NCBI RefSeq assembly: GCF_000746205.1
Contig: NZ_KN050825.1
Span: 352,590-416,589 of the forward strand
Reading direction: 5' to 3'
Source of the DNA: Halorubrum sp. BV1
Lineage (GTDB): Archaea; Halobacteriota; Halobacteria; Halobacteriales; Haloferacaceae
Length of the DNA stretch: 64,000 bases
Below are positions 7,608 through 16,836 of the stretch, piece after piece (within the stretch, counting starts at the first letter, position 1; each line of letters begins with the position of its first letter). The translations under genes and the position numbers were made by a program. The notes beneath the pieces were generated by a model. That model saw only the letters and a list, made by a program, of their open reading frames with translations. It did not search any database and was not told the DNA's origin.

Positions 7608-9554
7608 ATGAGTAGCGCAGAGTGGGAAGACGACGACCCGTTCGAAGAGCAGCGCGAGGAGGTCGAGAATCCGATGCGGCGGCTGTTCGCCGTCTACGGC
7701 CGCGCGTATCTCCCGCAGGTCTCCGTCGGCGTGCTCGCCAGCGTCTTCGCGCGGCTTCTCGATCTGCTCCCGCCGCTCATGCTCGGGATCGCCATCGACG
7801 CCGTGTTCCGTCGAGACGTCGACTTCCGCGAGCAGATCCCGCTCGTCGTACTGCCGGACGCGTGGCTGCCCACGGCGCAGGCCGACCAGTTCTGGTTCAC
7901 GGTCGGCGTCATCGCGGGGGCGTTCATGCTCGGTGCCGGGTTCCACTGGATCCGCAACTGGGGGTTCAACGCGTTCGCCCAGCACATCCAGCACGACGTC
8001 CGCACGGACACGTACGACAAGATGCAGCGGCTGAACATGGAGTTCTTCTCGGACAAGCAGACCGGCGAGATGATGTCGATCCTCTCGAACGACGTGAACC
8101 GGCTCGAACGGTTCTTGAACGACGGGATGAACTCGCTGTTCCGGCTCTCCGTGATGGTCCTCGGGATCGGTGTCATCCTCTTTTGGATCAACTGGCAGCT
8201 GGCGCTCGTGGCGCTGTTGCCGGTGCCGATCATCGCCGGGTTCACCTACCTGTTCATCAGGACGATCCAGCCGAAGTACGCCGCGGTGCGCTCGTCGGTC
8301 GGGACGATGAACTCCCGACTGGAGAACAACCTCGGCGGGATTCAGGTGATCAAGTCCTCGAACACGGAGCCGTACGAGTCCGACCGCGTCGACGACGTGT
8401 CGATGGACTACTTCGACGCCAACTGGGACGCGATCCGCACCCGGATCACCTTCTTCCCGGCGCTGCGCGTGTTCGCCGGCATCGGCTTCGTGATCACCTT
8501 CGTGATCGGCGGACTGTGGGTGTTCCAGGAGACGCCGCCCGGCCCGTTCACCGGGACGCTCACCGTCGGGAACTTCGTCGTCTTCATCCTCTACACCCAG
8601 CGGTTCATCTGGCCCATGGCGCAGTTCGGGCAGATAATCAATATGTACCAGCGCGCCCGCGCCTCCTCCGCGCGGATCTTCGGGCTGATGGACGAGCCCT
8701 CGCGGCTCGCCGAGGACCCGGACGCCGAGGACCTCGTCGTGGACGACGGCGCGGTTGAATACGACGGCGTCTCGTTCGGCTACGACGACGAGACGATCGT
8801 CTCGGACGTCGACTTCGCGGTTTCCGGCGGCGAGACGCTCGCGTTGGTCGGGCCGACCGGAGCCGGCAAATCGACCGTCCTCAAGCTACTGCTCCGGATG
8901 TACGACGTCGACGACGGGGCCATCCGGATCGACGGCCAGGACGTCCGCGACGTGACCCTCAAATCGCTTCGCCGTTCGATCGGCTACGTCGGTCAGTCGT
9001 CGTACCTCTTCTACGGGACCGTCCGCGAGAACATCACGTACGGGACCTTCGACGCGACGGACGCGGAGGTCCGCGAGGCCGCGAAGGCCGCCGAGGCCCA
9101 CGAGTTCATCGAGAATCTCCCCGACGGCTACGACACGATGGTCGGCGAGCGGGGAGTGAAACTCTCCGGCGGCCAGCGCCAGCGCGTCACCATCGCCCGG
9201 GCGGTGCTCAAGGACCCGGACGTCCTCGTCTTGGACGAGGCGACCTCCGACGTCGACACCGAGACGGAGATGCTGATCCAGCGCTCGCTCGACCGGCTCA
9301 CCGCCGAGCGGACAACGTTCGCGATCGCACACCGCCTCTCCACGATCAAAGACGCCGACACCATCCTCGTGTTGGAGGGCGGCGAGGTCGTCGAGCGCGG
9401 GACCCACGAGGAGTTGCTCGACGACGCCGGGTTGTACGCGCACCTCTGGGGCGTGCAGGCCGGCGAGATAGACGAGTTGCCACAGGAGTTCATCGACCGC
9501 GCACAAGAGCGGACCGCACAACTGATCGAAGACGCCGAGGGTGACGACGACTGA
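7608..9554 (+). CDS. ABC exporter, fused membrane and ATPase domains
   Basis: A 648-residue half-transporter of the MsbA/multidrug type that would act as a dimer. Residues about 20-360 form the six-helix exporter domain; the ATPase domain follows. Walker A GPTGAGKST is at 415-423, the Q-loop near YVGQSSYLF, the ABC signature LSGGQRQR from 519, Walker B VLVLDEATSD about 20 residues later, and the switch His in AIAHRLSTI. A short acidic cytoplasmic N-terminus precedes the first helix. The start MSSAEWEDDD was preferred over an ATG nine residues upstream because of its consistent acidic start. The substrate (lipid, drug or peptide) cannot be inferred. Confidence 0.92.
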   Translation: MSSAEWEDDDPFEEQREEVENPMRRLFAVYGRAYLPQVSVGVLASVFARLLDLLPPLMLGIAIDAVFRRDVDFREQIPLVVLPDAWLPTAQADQFWFTVGVIAGAFMLGAGFHWIRNWGFNAFAQHIQHDVRTDTYDKMQRLNMEFFSDKQTGEMMSILSNDVNRLERFLNDGMNSLFRLSVMVLGIGVILFWINWQLALVALLPVPIIAGFTYLFIRTIQPKYAAVRSSVGTMNSRLENNLGGIQVIKSSNTEPYESDRVDDVSMDYFDANWDAIRTRITFFPALRVFAGIGFVITFVIGGLWVFQETPPGPFTGTLTVGNFVVFILYTQRFIWPMAQFGQIINMYQRARASSARIFGLMDEPSRLAEDPDAEDLVVDDGAVEYDGVSFGYDDETIVSDVDFAVSGGETLALVGPTGAGKSTVLKLLLRMYDVDDGAIRIDGQDVRDVTLKSLRRSIGYVGQSSYLFYGTVRENITYGTFDATDAEVREAAKAAEAHEFIENLPDGYDTMVGERGVKLSGGQRQRVTIARAVLKDPDVLVLDEATSDVDTETEMLIQRSLDRLTAERTTFAIAHRLSTIKDADTILVLEGGEVVERGTHEELLDDAGLYAHLWGVQAGEIDELPQEFIDRAQERTAQLIEDAEGDDD

Positions 9555-9621
9555 CCGCGACCGCGCCGGCGACGACGACTGACCGCGACCGCGCCGGCGA
9601 CGATGACTGATCTGCGCCGGC
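9543..9621. repeat. 28-bp tandem repeat at the ABC exporter stop codon
   Basis: Copies at 9543-9570 and 9571-9598 are identical and begin GACGACGACTGACCGCG. A third, shortened copy extends to 9621. The ABC exporter's stop codon falls inside the first copy. Confidence 0.8.
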
Positions 9622-9702
9622 GACGCCCGAGGGCCTCACGCCCGCCATCGGCCACCATATCTCTCGTGTAAGTCACTCGAGTACGTCTCCTGTTCGGACC
9701 GC

Positions 9703-9711
9703 TGGCTATAG
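9703..9711 (+). promoter_or_regulatory. TATA box of the creatininase-family gene
   Basis: GGCTATAGG lies about 27 bases before the ATG at 9736, fitting a leaderless transcript. Confidence 0.5.
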
Positions 9712-9735
9712 GGTCCGGCGCGGCGACGAGTCGGT

Positions 9736-10485
9736 ATGCGACTCGCGGACGCCACATGGACCGACGTGCGCGACGCCGACATCGACGTCGCGTTCGTCCC
9801 CGTCGGCAGCACCGAACAGCACGGCCCCCACGCGCCGCTCGGCACCGACACGCTCGATGCGGTCGCGGTCGCAGAGGCGGGCGCGGCGGCCTACGAGGCG
9901 TCAGACACCTCCGGCGCGGTCGCCCTTGCTCCACCGATACCCGTCGGCGTCGCCGAGGAGCACCGCGGGTTCGACGGGACCATGTGGGTCTCGCCGGACG
10001 CGTTCCGGACGTACGTCCGCGAGACCGCCGCGTCGCTGCCGAGCCACGGGATCGACCGAGTCGTGTTCGTCAACGGTCACGGCGGCAACGTGGAGGCGCT
10101 CGGGGAGATCGCGCGGCGGTTCTCCAGAGACGACGCCCACGACGGCTACGCGGTCGCGTTCACATGGTTCGAGGCGGTCGGAGAGCACGCGAGCGACATG
10201 GGCCACGCCGGCCCGCTGGAGACGGCGCTGTTGCGCGCGACACATCCAGAACTCGTCCGAGAGGAGCGGGTCGCGGCTGCGAGCGAGGAGGCCGCCGACC
10301 GTTGGGGCGAGTGGGTCGCGGGCGTGAACCTCGCGCACGATTCCGACGAGTTCACCGACAACGGCGTCGTCGGCGACCCGAGCGCGGGCGACGCCGCGCT
10401 CGGCGAGGAGTTGCTCGACCGCGCGAGCGACGCGCTCGCGGAGCTGGCGGGAGCGGTCGTCGATCGGGAGCCGGCGTCGCGGTAA
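9736..10485 (+). CDS. Creatininase-family amidohydrolase (ArfB candidate)
   Basis: A 249-residue metal-dependent hydrolase of the creatininase family. The metal-binding blocks GSTEQHGPHAPLGTD (about residues 24-38), FVNGHGGN and DMGHAGPLETALL are all present. In archaea, one member of this family is ArfB, the formamide hydrolase that deformylates a pyrimidine intermediate in riboflavin and F420 synthesis. Haloarchaeal members are usually left unnamed, so ArfB is a suggestion rather than a firm call. The gene has its own TATA box, and its stop is separated by two bases from the convergent 10488 gene. Confidence 0.85.
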   Translation: MRLADATWTDVRDADIDVAFVPVGSTEQHGPHAPLGTDTLDAVAVAEAGAAAYEASDTSGAVALAPPIPVGVAEEHRGFDGTMWVSPDAFRTYVRETAASLPSHGIDRVVFVNGHGGNVEALGEIARRFSRDDAHDGYAVAFTWFEAVGEHASDMGHAGPLETALLRATHPELVREERVAAASEEAADRWGEWVAGVNLAHDSDEFTDNGVVGDPSAGDAALGEELLDRASDALAELAGAVVDREPASR

Positions 10486-10487
10486 GC

Positions 10488-10898
10488 TTACTCCTCGCCT
10501 TCTTCTTCGGCCGTCGCGTCCTGCAGCGCGCCGCGAATCGCGGGGACGGTTCCGGTGAGCGAGGCGACCTCCTCGGCGGCGGCCTCGATGTCACCCACCA
10601 GCGCCTCCAGTTCCTCGATCTCCGCCTTCAGGTCGTCCGCGTCGTCGAAGGCGTCGGCTCGCTCGCCGAGCACGTACGCCTTCTTCGCCGAGCGCACGCT
10701 GTCGACCGCGTCGCCGACGTCGAGCGCCGACTTCAGTCCGTTGAGTACGCCGAGCACGTTGTCCGCGTCCGTCTCCCAGACCGCGTCCGGATCGGGAAGC
10801 TGCTCGCGGGCGGCCGTCAGGTGTTCTTCGACCTCCGCGCGGGTCTCCGCCGCCGCCTCGCCGAACAGGTCGTCGTCGTCGAACGTGGACTGGCTCAT
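10488..10898 (-). CDS. Haloarchaeal acidic helical protein (DUF5790-like)
   Basis: A 136-residue, very acidic, probably coiled-coil protein with [18 protein letters not shown] at the start and [19 protein letters not shown] in the middle. I associate this pattern with the uncharacterised haloarchaeal family DUF5790; the number is from memory. There is no membrane segment or enzymatic motif. A TATA box (TTTTTAAAAC on the minus strand, about 10921-10930) implies a leaderless transcript. Confidence 0.7.
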   Translation of the reverse strand: MSQSTFDDDDLFGEAAAETRAEVEEHLTAAREQLPDPDAVWETDADNVLGVLNGLKSALDVGDAVDSVRSAKKAYVLGERADAFDDADDLKAEIEELEALVGDIEAAAEEVASLTGTVPAIRGALQDATAEEEGEE

Positions 10899-11014
10899 GG
10901 TGTCACAGTCGGCCCGACGGGTTTTAAAAACGACCCCGAAAGCGAAAGTGAAACCGACGGGGACGACGGTTCACCCGGACGATGCGAGACGGATCGGCGT
11001 CCAGTTTCGACTCG

Positions 11015-11070
11015 GTCGGCCGGTCGACCAGTCGGCCGGTCGACCAGTCGGCCGGTCGACCAGTCGGCCT
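11015..11070. repeat. 16-bp tandem repeat upstream of htrI-sopI
   Basis: Three perfect copies of GTCGGCCGGTCGACCA (11015-11030, 11031-11046 and 11047-11062) followed by a partial copy. Each unit contains the palindrome GGTCGACC. The array lies about 125 bases before the htrI TATA box, so it could be an array of binding sites or a simple expansion. Confidence 0.85.
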
Positions 11071-11195
11071 CGGCCGGCTCGCAGTTCCGGCCGATCACCG
11101 GCCTCGGGGCGCTGCCTCGACATCGCGCAGAGAGCCGGCCGCTCAGTGGTCGCACGCGGCCCGCAGACGTTATCAGCCCTAATATTTGGGTGCCA

Positions 11196-11205
11196 GTTAT
11201 TATAC
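11196..11205 (+). promoter_or_regulatory. TATA box of the htrI-sopI operon
   Basis: GTTATTATAC is centred about 32 bases before the htrI start at 11233. It supports that start and a nearly leaderless mRNA. Confidence 0.5.
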
Positions 11206-11232
11206 GAACTCAGCCGCTGGTACTGGATACAT

Positions 11233-12936
11233 ATGCAATGGGGACCGTTCTCCCGTGTCCGGTCGAGTTACGGCGCGAAGCTCGCGCTGTCGCTCGTCGG
11301 CGTCATGGGGATTTCAGTTTCGTACGGGGTACTCGTCTACCTCAGGGCAGACGGGCTCGGCGCGGCGGGTGCGGAGATCCGGTCCGGCCTCATCGGTATG
11401 ACGCTTCTCACCGTCATCGGGCTCGCACTCATCGGGGTGACCGTCGGGTCGAACACCGTCATCTCGCTGCGACAGCTCACGGCGAAGGCCGAGCGTATGG
11501 CCGACGGCGACCTCGATGTGCCACTCCAGACCGGACGGAACGACGAGATCGGACGGCTGTTCCGGGCGTTCGACGCCATGCGATCGTCGCTCCGATCGGA
11601 GATCGACGACGCGGAGACCGCACGCGAGGAGGCCGAGAGCGCCCGCCGCGAGGCGACGGAGCGCGCGGAGACGGTCGAACAGAAGGCGACCGAGTACGAG
11701 TCCGCGATGCGCGCGCTCGCCGACGGCGACCTCACACAACGGGTCGACCCCGACAGCGACAACGAGTCGATGGCGCGCGTCGGCACGGCGTTCAACGAGA
11801 TGGCCGCCGAACTGGAGGACACCGTGACCTCCGTCGCGACGGTCGCCGAGGACACCGCCGACGTCGCCGGCACCGTCGACGACCGCACCGAGAGCCTGCG
11901 GGCGACGACGGGGACCGTGAGCGAGGCCGTAGAGGAGATCGCCGAGGGGGCGCGCACCCAGCGCGACGACCTCCGGGCGGCGACCGACGAGGCCGAGAAC
12001 CTCGCGTCCTCGGCGGAGGAGGTCGCATCGACCGTCACCGACGTGGCCGAGACGGCGGAACACGCCGCCTCGGTCGGCGAGGAGGGACGCGAGGCCGCAG
12101 AGGAGGCGCTCGCGGAGATGGACGCCGTCGAGGAGACGACCGCGGAGACGACCGCGGAGGTCGAGGCGCTCGCCGCGGAGGTCGAAGAGATCGGCGAGGT
12201 GGTCGACACGATATCCGATATCGCAGAACAGACCAACCTGCTCGCCCTGAACGCGTCCATCGAGGCGGCGCGGTCGGGAGCCGAGGGGGCCGGCTTCGCG
12301 GTCGTCGCGGAGGAGGTGAAGTCGCTCGCCGAGGAGACGCAGGAGTCCGCGAGCGAGATCGAAGCGCGCATCCACGCGGTCCAAGAGCGCGCGGAGACCG
12401 GCGCAGACGCGATGGAGCGGACCGAACAGCGGATCTCGGCCGGCGTCGAGACCGTCGAGACGTCGATCGACGCCTTGGAGCGCCTCGCGGAGGCCTCCGA
12501 GCGGACCGACACGAGCATGACGGAGATCACCCGCGCGACGGAGACGCAGGCGGACTCCGTCGACGCCGTCGTCGGCCACGTCGAGGACGTCTCCGCGATC
12601 AGCGCACAGACCGCGAGCGCCGCCGGCGACGTGACCGGTGCAGTCGACGAACAGGAGCGGACGCTCGGCGCGGTCGAGACGGCCGCCGAGTCGCTCTCGG
12701 ACCGCGCCCGCGACCTGCGCGACGCCGTCGGCGACTTCGAGTTCGCGGCCGACGCCGAACTCGACACCACGCCGAGCGCGGGCGACGCGACCGCACAGGC
12801 CGTCTCGGACGGCGGGACGGCCGCGTCCGACGGCGACGACGCGGCCAGTGCGGGCGACGCCTTCGACTTCTCGCACGCAGACGGGGCCGACGCCGCCGAT
12901 GCTGACACCTTCTCCGAGGGAGGTGATCGGCGATGA
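11233..12936 (+). CDS. htrI: Sensory rhodopsin I transducer HtrI
   Basis: A 567-residue membrane transducer for phototaxis. It has two transmembrane helices (about 16-37 and 52-75) with almost no periplasmic domain between them, as in Halobacterium HtrI (536 residues). A HAMP domain follows (about 76-128), then a second HAMP-like segment, then the methyl-accepting signalling hairpin. The hairpin tip contains [18 protein letters not shown]. The missing extracellular ligand domain means the signal must come from a partner membrane protein. That partner is the next gene, sopI, whose ATG overlaps this stop (ATGA). The C-terminal 70 residues are an Asp/Ala-rich tail. Confidence 0.93.
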   Translation: MQWGPFSRVRSSYGAKLALSLVGVMGISVSYGVLVYLRADGLGAAGAEIRSGLIGMTLLTVIGLALIGVTVGSNTVISLRQLTAKAERMADGDLDVPLQTGRNDEIGRLFRAFDAMRSSLRSEIDDAETAREEAESARREATERAETVEQKATEYESAMRALADGDLTQRVDPDSDNESMARVGTAFNEMAAELEDTVTSVATVAEDTADVAGTVDDRTESLRATTGTVSEAVEEIAEGARTQRDDLRAATDEAENLASSAEEVASTVTDVAETAEHAASVGEEGREAAEEALAEMDAVEETTAETTAEVEALAAEVEEIGEVVDTISDIAEQTNLLALNASIEAARSGAEGAGFAVVAEEVKSLAEETQESASEIEARIHAVQERAETGADAMERTEQRISAGVETVETSIDALERLAEASERTDTSMTEITRATETQADSVDAVVGHVEDVSAISAQTASAAGDVTGAVDEQERTLGAVETAAESLSDRARDLRDAVGDFEFAADAELDTTPSAGDATAQAVSDGGTAASDGDDAASAGDAFDFSHADGADAADADTFSEGGDRR

Positions 12937-13700
12937 TCGCAGACGCCGCCGTCTGGGCGTGGGTGGGGTTCGTCGCGATGGCCGCCGGAACGGTCGCGCC
13001 GCTCTGGGCGTGGCTCTCGCGTGACGACTCCGGTGAATCGCACGCGAAGTACTACCTCACGCTCGCGGGCGTCACCGGCATCGCGGCGCTCGCGTACCTC
13101 GCGATGGGGCTCGGCGTCGGCGTGGTATCCACGCCCGGCGGCGATCTGGAGATCGTTCGCTACGTCGACTGGCTCCTGACGACGCCGCTCCTGCTGTTGT
13201 ACCTCGGCCTGCTCGCGCGGCCATCGCGCGGCGTCCTCACCGGACTGATCGGCGTGGACGTGGTGATCATCGCTGCCGGTATCGCCGCCAGCGCCACCAC
13301 GGGGACGCTCTCGTGGGCGCTGTTCGGCGTCGGCGGCGTCGCGTACGTCGCGTTGGTGTACGGGCTGCTCGTCGCGCTCCCGCGGTCGGCGTCGGCCGCA
13401 GGCGACCGGGTCCGAGCCGTCTTCGGGACGCTCCGGAACATCACCGTCGTCCTCTGGACGCTTTACCCAGTCGTGTGGGCGCTCGCACCGACCGGTCTCG
13501 GGCTGGTGACGCCCGCGACCGAGATGCTCGTGTTCGTCTACCTCGACATCGTCTCGAAGGTCGGCTTCGTCGTCGTCGCGGTCGGCGGAGCCGACGCGCT
13601 CACCTACCTCACCGCGGGGAGCGCCCCCGACAGCACCGGACCGGTCGCGGTCGGCGACGCCGACGACACGGAGCAGACGACCGTACTGGCCGACGACTGA
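12933..13700 (+). CDS. sopI: Sensory rhodopsin I
   Basis: A 255-residue seven-helix retinal protein. Helix C reads [15 protein letters not shown], giving R76, counterion D79, and Tyr90 at the position of the bacteriorhodopsin proton donor. A non-carboxylate there is typical of sensory rhodopsins rather than pumps. Helix G contains D205 and the retinal-binding K209 in [10 protein letters not shown]. The gene overlaps htrI by ATGA, matching the htrI-sopI order in Halobacterium. Together they should mediate orange-light attraction and near-UV avoidance through CheA/CheW encoded elsewhere. SRI is preferred over SRII because of Y90 and the SRI-like transducer. Confidence 0.92.
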   Translation: MIADAAVWAWVGFVAMAAGTVAPLWAWLSRDDSGESHAKYYLTLAGVTGIAALAYLAMGLGVGVVSTPGGDLEIVRYVDWLLTTPLLLLYLGLLARPSRGVLTGLIGVDVVIIAAGIAASATTGTLSWALFGVGGVAYVALVYGLLVALPRSASAAGDRVRAVFGTLRNITVVLWTLYPVVWALAPTGLGLVTPATEMLVFVYLDIVSKVGFVVVAVGGADALTYLTAGSAPDSTGPVAVGDADDTEQTTVLADD

Positions 13701-13731
13701 CCGGACCGCCGGACGGCCGACGGGATTCCCG

Positions 13732-13737
13732 TTTTTT
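13732..13737 (+). terminator. T-tract terminator after sopI
   Basis: GTTTTTTC about 32 bases after the sopI stop. Haloarchaeal transcription often ends at such short T-runs. It lies at the junction with the convergent ahbA-ahbB fusion gene. Confidence 0.5.
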
Positions 13738-14828
13738 CACTCCTCGCTGGCGACGAGGTCCTCGTAGCGCGCGCCGGTCTGTTTCAGCGTCTCCGTCGAG
13801 TAGAGCCGTTCGTGGTCGTACGAGAGGTGTTCGGCCGCCAGCTCGTCGATCTTCCGGTCGACGGCGTCGGCCTCACGGCCGTGGATCATCGTGAACAGGT
13901 TGTACTCCCAGTCCTGCTCCGGGCGGCGCGGCCGGTGGTAACAGAGGGTGACGTACGGAAGGCTCCCCACCGCCTCGCCGCGCTCGTCGAGGTCGTCGTC
14001 GGGAACGTCCCAGACGACCATGCAGTTGCTCGTGAATCCGGTGACGACGTGGTTGACGACGCAGCCGATCCGCTTGATACAGCCGTCCGCCAGCAGGCGG
14101 TCGACCCCGGCGAGCACGTCGTCAACCGTTGGGTCGACGCCGCCCGCCGCGCCGGCATCGCTCGCCGCGATCTCGCTCGCCACGTCCGCGTAGGGGGTCG
14201 CAGACAGCGGGAAGCCGTCTTGGATCGACAGGAGGAGCGCGGCGTCGAGGGGGGTGAGATCCCCGCGGGCGTCCTCGGAGATACGGGTGGCGGAGACCGC
14301 CGTTTCCTCCAGTGATTCTCTGGCGAACCGGTCGCCGTTCACCACGGGGAACTCCAAGTCGATGTAGTAGTCCGTGAGCATCGGGAGGGTCAACACCGCA
14401 CAGCCGGTCCGCGCCTCGATCTCCGCGAGGATCTCGTCGCGCGTCTCGCGGGAGCCGGCGGTGACGACGAACCACTGGTTCCACGCGTGGTCACGGCGGT
14501 AGTTGTGGTTCACCTGCGGGTAGCCGTTGATTATCTCGGCGACCTCGTCGAATCGATCTTCGGGGGCCTGCACGGCCGCGAGCGTCGAAGAACCGATCAC
14601 CGGAGGGTTGAGCACCGCGCCGAACCGCCGGAACACGCCGCGCTCGCGCAGATCGCGGACGCGGTCGAGAACCTCGCTCGCGTCGAGGGTCACACCCGTC
14701 TCGGCGGCGATCTCGCGGGCGACGCGCTCGAACGGGTGCGATTCGACGGGAAAGCCGCTCTGGTACTCGTCGATGAGGGCCGCGTCGACGGCGTCGACGT
14801 CGGTCCGCCAGTCGGCGTCCAGACTCAT
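13737..14828 (-). CDS. ahbAB: Siroheme decarboxylase, AhbA-AhbB fusion (Lrp/AsnC-like)
   Basis: A 363-residue protein with two tandem Lrp/AsnC-like halves (about 1-175 and 185-363). Each has an HTH-like start and a regulatory-type barrel. The halves carry YPQVNHNYRRDHAWNQWFV and LPYVTLCYHRPRRPEQDWEY, blocks shared with NirD/L/G/H and AhbA/B. Those enzymes decarboxylate siroheme to didecarboxysiroheme in heme d1 and alternative heme synthesis. In most organisms AhbA and AhbB are separate proteins forming a heterodimer; here one chain holds both. It is often mis-annotated as an Lrp regulator. A DNA-binding role cannot be excluded by sequence alone. Confidence 0.82.
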   Translation of the reverse strand: MSLDADWRTDVDAVDAALIDEYQSGFPVESHPFERVAREIAAETGVTLDASEVLDRVRDLRERGVFRRFGAVLNPPVIGSSTLAAVQAPEDRFDEVAEIINGYPQVNHNYRRDHAWNQWFVVTAGSRETRDEILAEIEARTGCAVLTLPMLTDYYIDLEFPVVNGDRFARESLEETAVSATRISEDARGDLTPLDAALLLSIQDGFPLSATPYADVASEIAASDAGAAGGVDPTVDDVLAGVDRLLADGCIKRIGCVVNHVVTGFTSNCMVVWDVPDDDLDERGEAVGSLPYVTLCYHRPRRPEQDWEYNLFTMIHGREADAVDRKIDELAAEHLSYDHERLYSTETLKQTGARYEDLVASEE

Positions 14829-14914
14829 TGGTCGGATCAGGTGCCGCGCGTACCTACCGGTTTCGGAGGCGGTCGGGCGGTGACAACGCTCGGTGGTAGT
14901 CGGGTCGGGAGGGA

Positions 14915-15073
14915 TCAGTCGTCAGCGGGAGTGGTGCCGGCCGACGGCGCGAACGCGCGGGCGCTCTCTTCGAGTTGTGTCGTCGAGCAGCCGCCGGCAG
15001 TGGCGGCCTGTTCGAGGGTGAGGGTCCGAGAGCGATACAGCGTGAGCGCGGTTGACACGGATTTGGACGTCAT
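14915..15073 (-). CDS. Small conserved haloarchaeal protein
   Basis: A 52-residue protein starting MTSKSVSTALTLYRSRTLTL. The stretch TLEQAATAGGCSTTQLEE resembles an HTH helix pair, like the small haloarchaeal proteins that share the pattern ALxLYRxGTLTLxQAA; their function is unknown. A TATA-like TTATATGTATG on the minus strand (about 15101-15113) lies about 34 bases before the start. It probably binds DNA or a protein partner, but this is inference. Confidence 0.55.
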   Translation of the reverse strand: MTSKSVSTALTLYRSRTLTLEQAATAGGCSTTQLEESARAFAPSAGTTPADD

Positions 15074-15341
15074 CGGTTACAACCCAACACAAGATGGACA
15101 TACATATAACTCTAACGCTTTTTGCACCTTGGTACAGAATCTTCTAGCGTGTATGATACCGCATTGTGTCGTAAATTCGCCTAGAAGTGAACAAAGGCAC
15201 ATCTTTGTATGAGGGTCTGTGACATGGATCTGCGGCGGCGATCGGCCGCGGCGGCGATCGACCGCGCCGTTCGGCGCGGTCCGTTCCCGCCCCGCGGGAG
15301 GCGAACGAGGGACTTTTCGTGCGGAGCCCCGAACGAAGCGT

Positions 15342-16457
15342 ATGGCTCAGGCGACTCAGGAGTTCGGCGAATGGCCCCTCAAGCGGCTGATGACCGAGGT
15401 CTGCGGCTCCGGGCACAAGTCGGCAGACGACCTGACGCGCGCGCAGGCGACGGAGGCGTTCGAGCGCATCCTCGCGGACGAGCCGGACCCGACGACGCTC
15501 GGGGCGTTCTGGCTCGCGAACCGCTGGAAGCGGAACACGCCCGAGGAGCTGGGCGCGTACGTCGACGTGATGTGCGACCGCGTGGAGTACGCGGAGCCCG
15601 AGGTCGACCCCGTCGACTGCGGCGCGAACTACGACGGGAAGGGTCGGACCGCGATCTTGGGCGTGGCCGCGGGCGCGGTCGCGGCCGCCGCCGGAACTCC
15701 CGTCGTCGTCCACTCGGGCGACCGCGTCCCCACGCAAAAGCAGGACGCGTACAAACAGGTCTTAGACGAACTCGGCGTCGCGACGGAACTCACGCCGCGT
15801 GACTCCGCCGACATGGTCGACGAGACCGGCTTCGGCTTCTACTACCAGCCCGCGTTCAATCCCGCGATCGACGACCTGTTCGAGCGCCGCGACATGATGG
15901 GCGTTCGGACGTTCGTCAACACGATCGAGACGCTGGCGAACCCCGCCGGCGCGGCGGTCCACCTCGGCTCCTTCTACCACCTCGCGTTCGCGAAGAAGGT
16001 CGTCGACACGTTCGTCGAAAGCGAGTTCCACGACCTCGACCGCGTCCTGATGTTCCAGGGGATGGAGGGGTACGACGACGTCCGCCCCGGCTACACCAAG
16101 GTCGCGGAGTGGACCGCGGCCGGCAGCGAGAAAGGTGGATCCGACAGCGAGGTCGAGACCGGCAGCGAGAGCGCATCGTTCGACGACTTCGAGATCGAGA
16201 CGGCCGAGTACGGGATGGATCTGGAAGAAGACGACCTCGCCGTCGACGATGTCGCCGCCGAGTCCGCGACGATTACCGAGGAGGTGCTGGCGGGCGAGCG
16301 TGAGGACGCCTTCGCCGACGCGGTCGCGGTCAACGCCGCCCTGCGGATCTACGCCCGCGAGGACGCCGACTCGATCGAGGCGGGACTACAGCAGGCCCGC
16401 GACGCGATCGACGACGGCTCCGCGATGGACGTGCTCGACGCGCTCCGCGACTTCTGA
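15342..16457 (+). CDS. Anthranilate phosphoribosyltransferase-like protein (TrpD2 type)
   Basis: A 371-residue protein of the nucleoside phosphorylase/TrpD fold. A helical N-terminal domain (about 1-75) precedes an alpha/beta domain. The PRPP-loop region reads CGANYDGKGRTAILGVAAG instead of the TrpD GTGGD loop. It is followed by GTPVVVHSGDRVPTQKQDAY, where TrpD has the KHGNR loop. Such differences are typical of TrpD2/YbiB proteins, some of which bind nucleic acid rather than make tryptophan. An acidic insert lies at about 265-300. No trp genes are nearby. The ATG at 15342 was chosen because homology begins there. Confidence 0.8.
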   Translation: MAQATQEFGEWPLKRLMTEVCGSGHKSADDLTRAQATEAFERILADEPDPTTLGAFWLANRWKRNTPEELGAYVDVMCDRVEYAEPEVDPVDCGANYDGKGRTAILGVAAGAVAAAAGTPVVVHSGDRVPTQKQDAYKQVLDELGVATELTPRDSADMVDETGFGFYYQPAFNPAIDDLFERRDMMGVRTFVNTIETLANPAGAAVHLGSFYHLAFAKKVVDTFVESEFHDLDRVLMFQGMEGYDDVRPGYTKVAEWTAAGSEKGGSDSEVETGSESASFDDFEIETAEYGMDLEEDDLAVDDVAAESATITEEVLAGEREDAFADAVAVNAALRIYAREDADSIEAGLQQARDAIDDGSAMDVLDALRDF

Positions 16458-16469
16458 GGCGGAGGTCCG

Positions 16470-16475
16470 TTTTTT
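16470..16475 (+). terminator. T-tract terminator after the TrpD2-like gene
   Basis: A run of six T (CCGTTTTTTATC) twelve bases after the stop codon, typical of haloarchaeal 3' ends. Confidence 0.5.
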
Positions 16476-16660
16476 ATCGATCCGTCGTCGCGCCGGCGAC
16501 GGCGACCCACGCGGCACAGCCGATCGGGCCGCAGGCTCGAGGTTTTCGGACGAATTTTGGACGGAGTTCGGAAAGGCCACTTAGGCGTTCGTGACCAACC
16601 CTCATGTGCGGAGAACTGCCATGATACGAAACGCCTTCAGACACCCGGAGCCCCCCCGTC

Positions 16661-16810
16661 ATGCCCACATGTGAGCACTGCGACGCGCACGTCTCGGACC
16701 GGTTCGCTCGGGTGTTCTCCGACGAGCGCGGACAGATCCACGCGTGCCCGAACTGCTCGGCCAACGCCGGTATCGCGGAGGTCACGAAACAACGGGCGCA
16801 CGACGCCTGA
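16661..16810 (+). CDS. Small zinc-finger protein (DUF7563-like)
   Basis: A 49-residue protein with two CxxC knuckles, CEHC (C4, C7) and CPNC (C29, C32), separated by the segment VSDRFARVFSDERGQIHA. This matches a common family of haloarchaeal zinc microproteins; the DUF number is from memory. It is transcribed alone, convergent with nadE. A nucleic-acid-binding or regulatory role is likely for the class but has not been shown here. Confidence 0.75.
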   Translation: MPTCEHCDAHVSDRFARVFSDERGQIHACPNCSANAGIAEVTKQRAHDA

Positions 16811-16836
16811 GCGGACTCGGAGCGGTCGCTACTGGT

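Larger units (their letters stand above)
10899..11232. other. Intergenic region before htrI
   Basis: A 334-base gap without a convincing gene. It contains the DUF5790-like gene's promoter at its left end, three copies of a 16-bp tandem repeat in the middle and the htrI promoter at its right end. An open plus-strand frame continues upstream from htrI through this region to 10555, but it has no coding character and overlaps the DUF5790-like gene. Confidence 0.6.

Noticed and set aside
11015..11070. Possible CRISPR array
   Set aside because: The repeats are directly adjacent with no spacers, and no cas genes are present.
10555..11232. N-terminal extension of htrI by 226 codons
   Set aside because: The extension overlaps the DUF5790-like gene and the tandem repeats. 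The htrI TATA box and the first transmembrane helix fit the ATG at 11233.
9756..12905. A 1049-codon open frame on the plus strand
   Set aside because: It covers the creatininase-family and htrI genes in another frame with Arg-rich low-complexity sequence. Both underlying genes have clear families.
15342..16457. True tryptophan-pathway TrpD
   Set aside because: The PRPP-binding GTGGD loop and the KHGNR loop are replaced, and no other trp genes are adjacent. It fits the TrpD2-type side branch.
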